A stretch of 64,000 nt of DNA from Physcomitrium patens (taxonomy: Eukaryota > Streptophyta > Bryopsida > Funariales > Funariaceae), in assembly GCF_000002425.4 (NCBI RefSeq), contig NC_037271.1, forward strand, positions 11,478,786-11,542,785, written 5' to 3'. The translations under genes were made by a program, and so were the position numbers. The number at the start of each line of letters is the position of its first letter. Position 1 is the stretch's first letter. Of this stretch, positions 1-11,977 are shown in pieces. The notes beneath the pieces are model-generated. The model did not search any database. It saw nothing but the letters and a program-made list of their open reading frames with translations, and was not told the origin of the DNA.

Positions 1-212
1 TCTAGTAAAATCACCAAACATCGGGAGTCTCTTTCCAAGTCGTGATACCAAATGCATTATATTTTGCCATCTATTCGAGGAAGAACATGTCGTTTTTGAA
101 GATCTTCATCTCAATTGCATCATTTTTAAGGTTGTGATAATCGTAATGTTTCATCTGGCAAATCAATAAATGAAGGCTCTGAAGTCGAATCCACTAGTTG
201 TTGGTTCTCTAT
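1..212 (-). pseudogene. Third-ORF remnant of copy G (partial)
   Basis: Minus-strand reading gives a protein clearly homologous to the 140-aa ORF at 20389-20811, including the blocks LPDETLRLSQP and RHVLPRIDG. The initiator is ATA at 210-212 instead of ATG. In-frame stops follow the LRLSQP block, and the C-terminal half is cut off by the window edge. Function unknown; see the entry at 20389. Confidence 0.75.
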
Positions 213-309
213 CTCCTTAGCGTCGTAACTACAAAGAAGCTACAAACAAAGATTGAAAGTAGAATGTTATCTTGCCTAGATGTTGTTTCTTTTATAAAGA
301 AGGTTTTCA

Positions 310-957
310 TCTTGATTTTGATGGATGTCGTTAATGAAAAGCCTCCATCGCCTTTGCTGCATTTGTAAGATTCTTTATTGGCTCCCATGTGCATTCACTA
401 ATATCATATCCATGCCAATGGACAAGATATTTTAATTTATTTCAGCGTCGCCTTGAATCTAAGACTTCTTTTACATCAAACTCTTCATTATTGTCCACTT
501 GTATAGGAGGAGGTAGAGCTTGTCGTCTTCTTGGTATGTCCACTATCTAGTATGGTTCAAGAAGAGACACGTGGAATATTGGATGGATTTTTATTGACTC
601 CGATAGATGTAAACGATATGCAACTGGATTGATTTGTGTAGAAATAGAAAATAGTCCAAGCCTTCGATAGTCCAACTTGTCACAAGAACGAGTAGTCTTG
701 ATATTGCGACGAAGTAGCCATACCTTATCACCCAAGTAGAATGGTGGTTGTTCGTTTTGATAAACATCCGCATTGACCTTTTGTTATTCTTGAGCTTCTT
801 TTAACTGTGCCTTTATCGTTGCATGTAGCTCTGACAAATGAATTGCTAAATCTTTCACAATAGGATTACCAACTTTTGAAAAGTCAAAAGTATCAAGTCG
901 TGGATGATAACCATAATTAACAAAGAAAGGTGTTTGTTTTGTAGGAGAATGTACCGT
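310..957 (-). pseudogene. pol 3' part of copy G: integrase C-terminus and chromodomain
   Basis: Minus-strand remnants of the integrase C-terminal GPY/F-like region (block MGDKVWLLRRNIKTTR near 690-735) and a chromodomain (blocks YLVHWHGYDIS and TWEP around 375-425). Chromodomains of this group bind methylated histone tails and steer integration into heterochromatin. Internal stops make it non-coding. It continues at 2226 after the solo LTR. Confidence 0.8.
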
Positions 958-2225
958 TGTCGTATTACATGCTTTCCTACTCGAGAATGCGCCGGGCGTC
1001 TGGCTGTAGAAGGTAGTATGGAGATTTGCTAATATTCAAACAGTCTATCAGTTTTTGATTGTTGGAATATAAACGACTGCAAAAATATACCGTAAATCTA
1101 TACGGATGCCCTTCGACTGCTCACCAAAGTCCTTTTTGTCCCAGCCGGTAGGTCTCTAGACGTTACAGAGAATCCCGAACAACCCAAACAACTAATCTTC
1201 AATACCGCTTTATACTCACGATCTTGTATCCACTGACTGTCTCATTGGATTAACCCAATAAATTTCATTCACTCCGCATACTCAATCCTATAGACACCCT
1301 TTTAATTCTTCATCACAGACGTAACTCGATTTCACAAAACAGTCAAGAGTAATCAAACCCACTTCATTAAAAATCCCGATTCACCATTACAACACTGACT
1401 TCAGCAACGATTGCCTCAGTCTTTCCAAAACCCTATGAAGAAAAAAAACCCAATTCTCCGTCTTTTCTTCCCCGACCCGAAGCATGAAGCTAGCTCTCCG
1501 ACCCTTCAAAATTCCCCCAAAAAACTTTTCTCTCCCCTCTCATTTCGTAACCTTAATTCTGAATTTCTTCAATCCACCGTCTTGGATCCGAAATTGGCTC
1601 CCACCGTCAGAGCTTGGATCCAAAATTGGCTCTCGCCGTCAGAGTTTTCTCCTCCATTTTTACCTTTAAGAGATCCTTTCACCGAAAACAACGTTCCCTG
1701 AAATGGCACAGAGAACAGGACAACCTGAAATAGAATCGAAACCCCGTAATCGGGACCACATTGAGTCGCCCGACCGATTCAGGTCTCATATTGGCTAAGA
1801 GTCCAGTAGTAAGACCCGGATGTTCCCGTAATTGGATCAAATTGGTCCTTCGCATCAGATTGGCTGAGGCCCATAGTAAGACCTGGATTTTCTCGTAATT
1901 AGACTGCATTGGATTGCCCGACCAATTCAGGTCTCATATTGGGTAAGAGGACCCGGATTGAATTCTTGAAATTGGATCTAATTGGCTCTTCGAACCAGGC
2001 TCACCCTTCGTATGAATTGGTCCTTTCCCTTCCTGTTGACTCCCGTTATTAGAATCGAACAGAGCATTTCAGTATGCCCTGGCTGACTATAACGGGGTGA
2101 CTGAACCTGGCCACTCAGTATTTGCACTGGAGTTGGTCGTTGCTCCCAATATTTGAAGTAACTGAACATTAATAAAAGTCCCTTTTCTTTATATTTTCAC
2201 AGTATACTCGTGTTACAACACGACA
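958..2225 (-). repeat. Solo LTR of the element-C family inside copy G
   Basis: On the minus strand this 1268-bp block starts TGTCGTGTTGTAA and ends ATACGACA, like the 5' LTR at 33258-34933. No internal element sequence is present, so it is a solo LTR left by LTR-LTR recombination. It splits the integrase of copy G. The flank CCGT occurs at 954-957 and 2226-2229; ACCGT is possible if one terminal base is shared. It is about 400 bp shorter than the full 5' LTR, mainly because the internal tandem repeat has fewer units. Confidence 0.88.
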
Positions 2226-3055
2226 CCGTGTTATTGTAAGCAAACTCTACCAATGGCAAAAGAGTTGTCCAATTATCTTATTGGTAGTTAATGATACATC
2301 TTAATTATTGCTCCAAAACTTGATTAACATGCTCCGTTTGTCCATTAGTTTGAGGATGGAAGGATGAAGATAGTTTTATATCCACTTTTAGAATCTTGAA
2401 AAGAGTCCGCCAAAATCTTTATACAAATTGAGTTCCCCTATCTGATATAATATCCTTAGATAACCCATTATAGCAATAGATATTGAGAAGAAAGAGCTTA
2501 GCTATTTCTTCACCTGTGACAGATTTTGTAAATGGTACAAAATGTGCCATCTTGACAAAACGATCTACTATCACGAATATAGAGTCATAAGAACCAAAGA
2601 TTGAAAGATTCGTGATGAAGTCTATAGAAACAAAACACCATGATTGTTCTCGAATAGGTAATGGCTAAAGAAGTCTGTAAGGTCGATGATGAGGAGTTTT
2701 TTTATCTTGAGCACACATCACATGATTGTACAAAATCTTTGACTGCCTTTCACATTTGAGGCCACCAAAAATCCCTAGATATTAGCTCTAAAGTCTTATT
2801 GTCTCCAAAATGTCCGGCTACTGGGAAGTCATGACGAGCTTGAAGAACACATAAACATGCTTCTCCTTCTGGATCATATAGGCATCTTTTGAAATAGATT
2901 AGGTTGTTTTTGAACTCGAATTTAGAGGGATCATGAGATTTAGAAGAATTATTCTTGATATCATGAATAAGAGGGTCTGAAGACATACTTAACTAGACTT
3001 GCTTGAAAAAAGTTAAATCAACAGTCAATGTTGATTTTATTGCTTGAAGATGAAA
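2226..3055 (-). pseudogene. pol of copy G: integrase core and zinc-binding region
   Basis: Decayed minus-strand integrase. The HHCC region is recognisable at 2750-2986, where ARHDFPVAGHFGDNKT keeps the second histidine that is lost in the copy at 15050-21382. The catalytic core between 2300 and 2700 is readable only in fragments because of stops and frameshifts. Sequence resumes exactly after the solo LTR and is collinear with the intact relative. Confidence 0.8.
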
Positions 3056-4260
3056 TTACTCCAGCTTCAAGATAACCGATCTTTGTTGCTCAAAAGGTGC
3101 ATTTCCTTCTTTTGATGCAAGATAAGAACGTTTAGACAAAGCGTCAGATAAATCTTGTTGTTTTCTTAGCCAATAAGTGATGATGAACTCGAATCTTAAT
3201 AAAGACATACTCCAACGAGCTTGACGATGATTTAATATGTATTTTGATATGAAATACTCGAGGTTCTTGTGATCCATATACACAGTGATTGGATTGGAAG
3301 CGCCTTCTAGATAACGACGCCATTCTTGAAAAGAATCCACAATTACAAAAAGTTCTTTGTCATGGATCTCATAATTGATTTCTATTGCTGAGAATTTTCT
3401 TGAATGAAAGGCTATTGGATGAATTTTCTCATCTATTTCCATTTGTCACAAAACCACACCCAAAGCAAAGTCTGATGCATCTGTTTCCATAAAGAACACT
3501 TTGAAAAAATCAATACGATACAAGATTGGTGCAGAAACAAACGCTGTCTTCAAAGATTCAAAAGTAACTTCCGCTTCTTGATTCCATTGGAATTTTTCTT
3601 TACAAGTCAAATGTTTAAGTGGAGCTGCAACTCGAGAAAAGTCTTTGATGAAGATCCAATAGTAGTTGAAAAATCTCAAAAAGCATTAGACATCTCTTAC
3701 CGTTTTTGGGATCTTCCAATCTATAATAGTTTGAACTTTCTTAAGATCCATCATAAGTCCATCATTTGAAATGAACATGAAGTTCATGTTTTTCTAGATT
3801 CTTAGAATAGATCAAGATGTCGTCTAGATAATAGACCACAAAATCGTCCAAAAATTCTCAAAAAACATCATTCATTAGATGTTGAAAAGCTACTGATGCA
3901 TTTGTAAGCCGAAAAGGCATGATATTGTATTCAAAATGTCCATACCTAGTTCAAAACGTAGTCTTCCATTCATCTCTTTCTTTGATGCATATTAGATTAT
4001 ATGCTCCCCGGAGATCTATTTTTGTATAGATCTTAGCTTGATTCAACTGATCAAGAAGTCTAGATATTAAAGGTAGTGGATACCTATTCTTAATGGTAAT
4101 CTTGTTAAGTCCTTGATAATCAACATACATCCGCAATAATCCATCTTTTTTCTTCACAAATAGAATTGGAGCTCTTATCGGAGATTTAGAATGGCGTATG
4201 AAATTTTTGGCTAGATTTTCTTCAATATACTCCTTGAGTTCAGTTTACTCATTTTGTGAT
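3056..4260 (-). pseudogene. pol of copy G: reverse transcriptase and RNase H
   Basis: RNase H is the longest surviving frame (3056-3442 and 3446-3679), with the METDASDFALG block and the [10 protein letters not shown] block that carry catalytic aspartates. RT follows towards the right, with [18 protein letters not shown] at about 4110-4157 and the KIDLRGAYN block near 4000. Frames are broken between RT and RNase H. This enzyme would copy element RNA into cDNA in virus-like particles; this copy cannot. Confidence 0.85.
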
Positions 4261-4439
4261 AAACTGTAGATTGGTCTAAATGGCAATTGTGCTCTTTCTT
4301 GATGGTCAATTGAACAATCATAGGGACGATGTTCCGAGAGTGTATCTGCATTCTTTTTTTCATATACATCTTGAAATTCTTGATATTGGCTTGGAATACC
4401 ACTTGAAGTCTTTCCACCAATAGAAACAAGTGTCGCATA

Positions 4440-4975
4440 AATAATTTATGGTGATTCTTTCATAGCAGTATGCAAGAAAGCTTTTGTACCTATAAATACG
4501 GATTTAATTGAATTGGACTTATGACTCTCTACTTGATTAATTACACTATTAGTCATACTTTTAGAAAAAGTAAGAGTTCAAGAAATCCAATCTATTTGAG
4601 GGTTGTATTTTTCTAACCACGATAAACCTAAAATGACTAGATTAGAGGGAGATCTAATGATATTAAATACTACAAAGCTATTATGACTATTGATTATTAC
4701 TTCTATAAAAAGAGTTTCAAGGGTAATATCTCCAGAAGATAATATACGACCATCTATGACTTCTACATGAACAGGTTTAGTTTTCTTTACTAAAGATATG
4801 CTATGTCTTTTAGTAAATTCTTCATCTAAGAAACACACTGAGGCTCTTGAATCTAACAAGGTAGAGGCTTAGTAATGTTTAGGTCCTAAAATAACATTTA
4901 ATGTAAAAAAAAAAGAGGATTTTGAGGAGAGAATATGACCTTTACTAGATGTTGTGTAAGGTTCCAGCTGCACGG
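4440..4975 (-). pseudogene. pol of copy G: aspartic protease
   Basis: Retropepsin-like segment on the minus strand at 4578-4859. The active-site block reads LLDSRAS where the family has a DSGAS-type motif, so the conserved glycine is lost. The block ILGLSWLEKYNPQIDW follows and keeps a glutamine codon at the position where the copy at 15050-21382 has a stop. Inactive remnant. Confidence 0.8.
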
Positions 4976-4978
4976 TCC

Positions 4979-5975
4979 CTATTGTAGCTGGATAAACTCA
5001 TTTTCTGACATATTATCTTCTTTGACAGCCATACTTTTCATTTTGTGGTTACGTCGTTTCTTTGGACAATGTTGAGCAGTGTATTTTGATTCTCCACAAT
5101 ATAAACATAATCTTTCTTGACAACGACGAGTCTTTTCTTGTTCAGTAAGAGATTTGAAACGTATTGCATCAATTTGCATATCTTTTACTTCTGAAGATAT
5201 GTATTGAGAAGACATAGGTGTTGCCATTGAATTATAATAATGTTGAGGCCTACTTATGTGACTCTCAGATCGAAATTCAAAAAGTTGATTGTCACATTTT
5301 ACAGCAAAATCAATTGCTTCACTCAATGTTTGAGGATCGGATAAATTGAGCATCAATTTTTTTACCTCATATTGTAGTCCATAAAAAAATTGGCTAATGA
5401 ATGCAGCATCATCCCACTTAGTATCAATCGTAAGTTATCAAAATTGTGAAGCATATGTTGTTATAGATCGATTTTCTTGTCGCAAGATATGGATCTTATT
5501 TGTTGCAACACGAACTGTACCATATTCTCTATAAATAGATCAAAATTCTACCAAGAAAGCTTCTAAATTATCCAATATTGGATCTTATCATTCAAGAAAA
5601 GATAAAAACCATTATAATGCAGAACCAAAAAGTAGTGTTCCAATAAACTTGATTTGTGATCCTGGAGTTGAATAGCTTTGGAGTTGAAGTTTGATTGTCA
5701 ATTATACTTGATTGATAAATCCTCAAAACTTTGATCTCGTACCATCAAATTTCTCGGGTAAGAAAATTCTTAGTTCTCTAGCATTTGAATGGTGTTCCAC
5801 CATAGGAGAAGGGGCATGATTTGATGTAGATGTTGAGGCAGCTCTAACCATCTCTACATCTCCACTTTCTATTATTCTTGTTTTTCCTTCTGTTGGTGAA
5901 TTAAGTTGATGCATCAAAAGCATTAATTACCTCAGTTGTTCTTGCATTTGTGTCATTGCACTCTTCAATTCGACA
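4979..5975 (-). pseudogene. gag of copy G
   Basis: Minus-strand gag remnant in two main open pieces (4979-5356 and 5723-5923). The C-terminal piece carries a zinc knuckle, CLYCGESKYTAQHC, in which the CX2CX4HX4C histidine has become tyrosine. The N-terminal piece keeps the PEKFDGTRSKF block. The capsid region between them is out of frame. Probable original start near 5975, where GTG now replaces ATG. Confidence 0.82.
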
Positions 5976-6081
5976 AGCTCTACCACGGTAACACCTAAAA
6001 AAAAAATATCTAATATTGCTCAAGACAAGTAAGAGAATGGGCTTAAGAACAAAGAAAATACTAAAAACAATATCAGTTTAA

Positions 6082-6141
6082 AAGAGGGTAATCCGCAACT
6101 CTTAATATGCTCTTATCAAGAAAAAGAGGTAATCCACTCTT
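6082..6141 (-). promoter_or_regulatory. Leader stem-loops of copy G with GGATTAC loop
   Basis: Two short inverted repeats in the untranslated leader. At 6124-6141 the arms AAGAG/CTCTT enclose an 8-nt loop, TGGATTAC in sense. At 6082-6103 the same arms enclose a loop containing GCGGATTACC. Equivalent hairpins occur in the leaders of the other chromovirus copies in the window. Their place between primer-binding site and gag suits an RNA packaging, dimerisation or translation signal, which is inference. Confidence 0.6.
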
Positions 6142-6177
6142 AATCAAAAAAAGACAACGCTTTGATATTGTAAGTAT

Positions 6178-6188
6178 ACTCTTGTCAA
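6178..6188 (-). promoter_or_regulatory. Self-primer binding site of copy G
   Basis: In sense this reads TTGACAAGAGT. It starts 2 nt after the LTR end at 6191 and is fully complementary (11/11) to 6366-6376 in the same LTR, the predicted 5' end of the transcript. That point is 31 nt downstream of the TATA box at 6400-6407. This is the Tf1-type self-priming arrangement. Confidence 0.75.
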
Positions 6189-6190
6189 TC

Positions 6191-6750
6191 TGTCAAGGAT
6201 AAGAACTCGAGAAAAAAGTAATTCAGACAAGTGAGCCTTCACTCAAAGAAAGGTAATAAAATATAAATAAACAAGTATGTATATTGAAAGAGAAAGTGAA
6301 ATGGCTATTGCCAAAGACTAGAAAATATGAAGACTCTTGAAACTAGACTGGAAACAAGAAAAGAGTTGACAAGAGTGAAGAAAGCTTCACTCTTCTCTCT
6401 ATATATACTATCTAACTAGAGGCTACATGGCGATGTTCTATAGGACCTCCAATATGTGTTGACTTTGTAAGACACATGCCTTGACTTACAAGGCAAGTTT
6501 TTCTACGTGTAGGCCATATTATTAACTTGGTCTTCAAGCTAACAATATGTGTGGTACATGGCAAATTTATTGACCACGTTTCTAATCCAAAAAGTCAATT
6601 AAAGATACCTATAAAGTCAAAGCAGTGTCTATGAAGCTTCTAGGAAGCTTTTATATCAAATACTATAGAATTAACTTACTTTTATTTATTTTTACTTACT
6701 TCTACCTATTTATATATATAATTATTAGCTTACATGAGTATGTTTGTGAC
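6191..6750 (-). repeat. 5' LTR of chromovirus copy G
   Basis: A 560-bp LTR in minus orientation, bounded by TGTC..TGACA-type ends and homologous to the 530-bp LTRs at 15050 and 20853. It contains a TATATATA box (6400-6407), an inverted repeat AAGAGTGAAG/CTTCACTCTT just downstream, and the predicted self-primer at 6366-6376. Confidence 0.9.
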
Positions 6751-9700
6751 AATAGTAATCCAAATTATCACAAGAATGACTAATCTTGATATTAAGATAA
6801 AGTAACTATATTTTATTATCAATGTGAAATTGAGGTTGCTCCTTACAATAGGCATCTCTATTAGTCTTTTATTGTTCTTGAGCTTCTTTTAATTATACAT
6901 TTATTATTGTATATAACTTAGATAAATAATTTACTAAATCTTTTGCTACATGATTATCAATATTTAAAAACTAAAAAATATTAAATTATAGATAACAACC
7001 ATAATTAGCAAAGAAAGGTATTTATTTCATAAAAGAATATATCATATTATTATAAGAAAATTCTTCAAATGTCAAAGGATTTGTCTAATCATCTTCTTGA
7101 TAGTTCATAGTATATCCTAAACATTACTTCAAAACTTGGTTTATGCATTTTATCTATCCATTGATTTAAAGATGAAAAATCAAAGATACTTTTATGTCCA
7201 CCTTTCAAATCTTAAAAAAGATTTTTTAAAATCTTAATACAAATTAATTCCCTCTATCTAATATAATATCCTTAGGTAATTCATAATAGTAATAGATGTT
7301 ATCAAGAAAAAACTTAGTTTTTTCTTCACCTATGATAAATTTTGTACATAGTAGAAAATATAAAATCTTAGTAAAAAATCTTCTATTAAAAATATAGAAT
7401 CATAAAAATTTAAGATTAATAGATCCATAATAAAATTCATAGAAATAAAAGACTACATTTGTTTTAGAATAGGTAATGGCTAAAGAAGTCCATAAGATTG
7501 ATGATAAAGAGTTTTTAATCTTGAAAAAATGTCACATGGTTGTACAAAGTCTTTAACTACCCTTCATATTTGAGGCCACCAAAAATCTCTATATATTAGC
7601 TCTAAATTCTTGTTGTAACTAAAATATCTAATTTTTGGAAAGTTATGACAAGCTCAAAGAACTTATAATCATGCTTTTCTTTTTGGAATATATAGTTGTT
7701 TCTCAAAATAGAGTATATTATTTTTGAACTTGAACTTCAAAGTATCATAAAACTTAAAAGAATTATTCTTAATATCATAAACAAGAAGATCAAAGGACAT
7801 ACTTAATTGAACTTGTTTAAAAAAGATTAAATCAATAAACAATATTATTTTTACTATCTAAAGATGAAAATTCTCTAATTTCAAGGTAATCATTTTTTTT
7901 TTTTTTTTTTTTTTTTATCAAAAGACATATTTTTTTCCTTTTAGTATAAAATAAAATTATCTAAAAAAGATATTTAATATATCTTATTATTTTTTAGATC
8001 AATAAATAATCTTGAAATCTAATCTTGATAAAGTCATACTCCAACAAACTTGAAAATAATTAAAAATACATGTCATCATGAAATATTTAAGATTCTTGTA
8101 ATTTGTATACACAATGACTAGAGTAAAGGTACTTTTTAAATAATAACGCTACTTTTAAAATGAATCCACAAGTACAAAAACTTCTTTATTATAGATCTTG
8201 TAATTAATCTTGACTACTAAAAATTTCCTAAAATAAAAAAATACTAGATAAAGTTTGTCATCTACTTCTATTTGTGACAAAATCACACTCATTGAAAAGA
8301 TTGGTGCATCTATTTCCATGAAAAATATTTTAAAGAAATTAATATAATAGAAGATTGGTATAGAAATAAATGCTATCTTCAAGGCTTCAAAAGTTGCTTC
8401 AACTTCTTTTTTCCACTCAAGTTTGTCTTTACAAGTCAAATGTGTAAAAAAAACTATAACTTGAAAAAAAATTCTTGATAGAAATCTAATAATAATTAAA
8501 AAATCTCAAAAAATATTATACACCTGTAATTGTTTTTAAAATCTTTTAATTTAGAATAATTTGAATCCTTTTAGAGTCCATCATAAGGCCTTTATTTGAA
8601 ATGATGTATCTTAATAAGTATAATTGAATAATATAGAATATATACTTTTCTATCTTGGTATATAAACTTATATATTTAAGTTTTTATAAGACATGATAAA
8701 TATGAAGTTTGTATTCTTTTGTATTCTTAGAATAGATTAAAATATCACATAAATAAAAAATAAAAAAATCATCATGAAACTCAAAAAAAATGTCATTCAT
8801 AAGATGTTGGAAAGTTGATGGTATATTTGTGAGTCTAAAAAGCATGACATTATATTCAAAATGCCTATACCTAGTTTGAAAATCATTCTTTTATTCAATT
8901 ACTTCTTTAATGTAGAATAGGTTGTATGTTCTTTATAGATCTATTTTTATGTAGATTTTTGCTTGATTGAATTGATCAAGAATTTTTAAAATTAAAGATA
9001 AAGAATACTTATTCTTGATGGTGATCTTCTTAAGTCTTTGATAGTCTATGCATATCCATAAAGATCCATCTTTTTTCTTTATAAGTAAGATAGAAGCTTC
9101 TAATAGAGATTTTGAATGGCATATGAAGTTTTGGAAGAATATCTATATTTTTCTTTTCAAAAATGTCTTAAAAATCTTGATATTGGCTAGAAATACTACT
9201 TGATGGTATATATAGCAAAAAAAAAACTTTCTTTTGTTGCATGCATGAAAGTTTTTATACCTACCAATAAAGATTTAAATGTATTAGACTTATGTATTTC
9301 TACTTGAATAACATAATTTTAGATAAAACTACAAGAAAATTCAAGGTTACAAAAAAATTAATTTATTTAAAAGTTATATTTTTTTAGCTACTATAATCCT
9401 AAAATAACCAAGTTGGAAGAAGATCCTATCACATTAATTATTATTATACTATTATGATCTTTAATTATTACATTTAAAAGAACAATTTCATGGATAATAT
9501 CTTCAAAAGACAGCAAATGACCATCTATAATTCTTACATATATAAATTTAGTTTTCTTGACTAAAGATATTTTTATTTTTTAAAAAATTCTTTATTTATA
9601 AAATAAGCTAAGGCTCTTAAATTTAACAATACAAAGACTTTTTAATTTTTAGGTTCTAAATACACATCTATTGTAAAACAAGGTGAAGGATCTAAAGAAA

Positions 9701-9790
9701 GAATAAGAATTTTATCAGATATTGCACATGATTCTAATTACACAATTTCTATTATAATTGGAAAAACTTATTTTTTGATAGAATATCTCT
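6751..9790 (-). pseudogene. pol remnant of copy F
   Basis: Collinear with the pol of the element at 15050-21382 but full of stops. The clearest piece is RNase H at 8155-8439, with KDKLEWKKEVEATFEALK and a decayed catalytic block reading MEIDAPIFS. RT fragments lie at 8500-9150, protease fragments at 9330-9650, and integrase fragments at 6751-7950. A 24-base T run (7893-7916) interrupts the integrase-RNase H linker. Confidence 0.78.
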
Positions 9791-10835
9791 TTTAGCAAGT
9801 TTGTTCCTTATTTTGTGATTGTATTGTTTCTTTAGATAATATTGAATAATGCACTTAGTTTTTTTGCAATATAAGCACAAATTCTCTCAACAACATTGAA
9901 TCTTTTTTACTTAGTGAGAGATTTAAAATATATTATATTAATTTTACATTGATTTTGGCCTTGATGAATAAGTTTTTGAAAGCTTAGAAGCTACCTTCAT
10001 TACTTGACTTCTCATTTTTTAGCCAAATCTTTGTTTTTGATGTCTTTTAAATAATCAATTATCATATGAAATGGCTTAAGCAATAAATCGTTTTAAAGAA
10101 TTTGCTTTTGGCATTGATAATAATAAATCTTTGACATTATCCTTCAACCTATATCAAAATTGATTGATAAAGGCTTTTTCATTCTAATCAACATTGCAAG
10201 TAAGGTTTTAGAATTTAATAGCATATATAGTAGCTAATCATGATCTATGTTGTAAAAACAAAATCTTATTCTCTATTTTTTTTTTATCATTTTTTTTATC
10301 ATTTCAAATATAGCCATAAATATTTTTTAAAATAAATTCAAATTATAAAAGAGTCATAAATCCCTTTCTATTAAAATTAAAAATCAAGAAAAAATACTTC
10401 TAAAAAACATATATCTATGAATCTAATTTGAGTAAATCCATTGAAATATTATAAAGAATGCAACCTTAAATAGAGTTTAATTTATTATAAAAATCCTTAA
10501 AATTTTGATCTTTTTCCATCAAACTTTTTGGGCATACTAATCTTTACCTTCTTTGTACTTGTAAAAGTAAGATTTTTTTGAATTTGGTTGTGAAGTTGAT
10601 CTTTTTACTTCTCTTAACTACAAAACTTCTTGGCATAGATTTTGGACTTCTTCTATAGGTATGGAAATAGTGCTTTTGTAGTTGGCATTAGTGATGTGTG
10701 AAATTTCTTTCTTGAAAGTATTGATAATCTTATAAAGATCTATAATAATTGTAAATCTATTCTCACTTTTGTCAAGTATATCATCCATGATTTTTTCTTC
10801 TATTTTAAATAATTTAATAAATCTATAAGTCAAAT
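9780..10835 (-). pseudogene. gag remnant of copy F
   Basis: Decayed gag. The N-terminal frame at 10618-10833 contains EEKIMDDILDKSENRF and ends in an EEVQNLCQEVL block. This resembles the corresponding frame of copy D (49725-49931) and differs from the N-terminus in A and G. A zinc-knuckle trace lies near 9870. F and D therefore belong to one subfamily with its own gag N-terminus. Confidence 0.68.
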
Positions 10836-10941
10836 TAAAGGAAGAAAATTCACTATTTCTTATGTTAAATTAAATTTTCTATAAAAAAAGTATTTTACTT
10901 TTTCTAAGAAAAATATTAATATTAAAAAATTGAAATATTTT

Positions 10942-11007
10942 TTTAAAGGTGGATATTTTACAACCTTTAAAATAAAAAAATAGAAATGAGATAATCCACT
11001 CATTTCT
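10942..11007 (-). promoter_or_regulatory. Leader stem-loops of copy F
   Basis: Two hairpins in the leader. Arms AGAAATGAG/CTCATTTCT (10982-10990 and 10999-11007, 9 bp perfect) enclose TGGATTAT in sense. Arms TTTAAAGG/CCTTTAAA (10942-10949 and 10964-10971, 8 bp perfect) form the second. Arm sequences differ from those of copies A, B, D and G while pairing is kept. Confidence 0.62.
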
Positions 11008-11034
11008 AAAACAAGATAAGAATAATGAATTAAT

Positions 11035-11045
11035 ACTCTTGTCAA
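11035..11045 (-). promoter_or_regulatory. Self-primer binding site of copy F
   Basis: Sense TTGACAAGAGT, 2 nt inside the LTR edge at 11048. Its partner in the LTR (11214-11224) matches at 10 of 11 positions in this old copy. Confidence 0.65.
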
Positions 11046-11047
11046 AC

Positions 11048-11550
11048 TATTAAAGACATAAATCAAAACAAAGAAAACCTTTAAATACTCTTGTGTAACT
11101 CAAGAAGAATAAATATTCACTTCAAAAGTAATATAGTATTAAGTCAAGAATGGCTATTGCCAAAGATAAGAAGAGTATAGACTCTTGAAACTAATGTAAA
11201 AATAAGAAATACTTTGATAAGAGTGAAGAAAGCTTTATTCTTGCCTCTATATATATATATAAACTACCTAAGAGCTACATGGCAACATTCTATAAGACTT
11301 CCAACACATATCTAATTTGTGAGACATATGTCTTAACTTGCAAGGCAAATTTCTTATTTGTACGCCACATTATTAGCTTGTATCATAAGCTACTAATATG
11401 TATAATATGTGGCTAACTTGTTGACCAAGTTTCTAATCTATCAATCACCTATAGACATTTATAAAGGTGAAACCATGTTTATAAACCTTCTAAGAAGCTT
11501 AAAAAGTAATTTGATAAAATATATTAAATAAATACTATTTTTTAAAATTA
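11048..11550 (-). repeat. 5' LTR of copy F, truncated
   Basis: Homologous to the chromovirus LTRs elsewhere in the window, with a TATA-rich core at 11248-11263 and the predicted self-primer at 11214-11224. The last few tens of bases of the outer end are not recognisable, so the right border is approximate. Confidence 0.75.
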
Positions 11551-11551
11551 A

Positions 11552-11900
11552 TTGTTTTTTGAAATGTGGACTAGATATTCAGATTCCAAAAGACATGCTA
11601 CATAGCTACTTAAACTTATTTTGTAATTTGTTTCTTTTTAATAAATTAAATTAGAAGCAACCTATAATTTGATTGTTAGGCAAGACGCCTTGTGGTTTTG
11701 AAAAAGGTTTGATAGGACTTTCTTAATATATAGTATACACAAAATCAAGACTAAGGCGATCTTCAATCTTCTCAATATCCATTTTGTATTCTAATCTTAG
11801 TCTAAGATTTTCTAATTGGCATTAGTCATTTTAGATTCTTTCTATTTCATATATATATGTCTTATTTTTCTAATTTTTTCCTTTAAGTAACCAAATTTTT
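11552..11900 (+). repeat. Chromovirus-type LTR remnant, plus orientation
   Basis: Resembles the block at 52790-53330: both share a run through TTAGAAG..AAC, an AAAGGTTT/AAAGTTTT segment before a TATA-like stretch (about 11725) and a weak inverted repeat after it. No internal coding region is attached. Probably an old truncated LTR of a third chromovirus subfamily. Confidence 0.45.
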
Positions 11901-11933
11901 TTTTTTAATATTTTAAATTAATCCATGTCCTTG

Positions 11934-11977
<44 letters not shown>

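Larger units (their letters stand above)
1..6750 (-). mobile_element. Chromovirus copy G (Ty3/gypsy), left end outside window
   Basis: Minus-strand chromodomain LTR retrotransposon, closely related to the better preserved element at 15050-21382. Reading leftwards from 6750 it has its 5' LTR (6191-6750), primer-binding site, leader, gag, protease, RT, RNase H, integrase, chromodomain and part of a third ORF. The 3' LTR lies beyond the left edge. Reading frames are broken by many stops and frameshifts. A solo LTR of another family (958-2225) sits inside the integrase region. The right edge abuts integrase sequence of an older copy (from 6751), so G inserted into that copy. Confidence 0.9.
6751..11550 (-). 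mobile_element. Decayed chromovirus copy F, 5' part
   Basis: Minus-strand chromovirus with the same gene order as G but far more decayed and AT-shifted. It begins abruptly in integrase sequence at 6751, the insertion point of G; its chromodomain end should lie left of the window. It has integrase, RNase H, RT, protease and gag remnants, leader hairpins, primer-binding site and a 5' LTR truncated at its outer end near 11550. Confidence 0.85.

Noticed and set aside
1411-1701. Plus-strand 96-codon ORF in the solo LTR
   Set aside because: It lies on the antisense strand of a non-coding LTR and is not kept in the LTR copies at 33258 and 40915.
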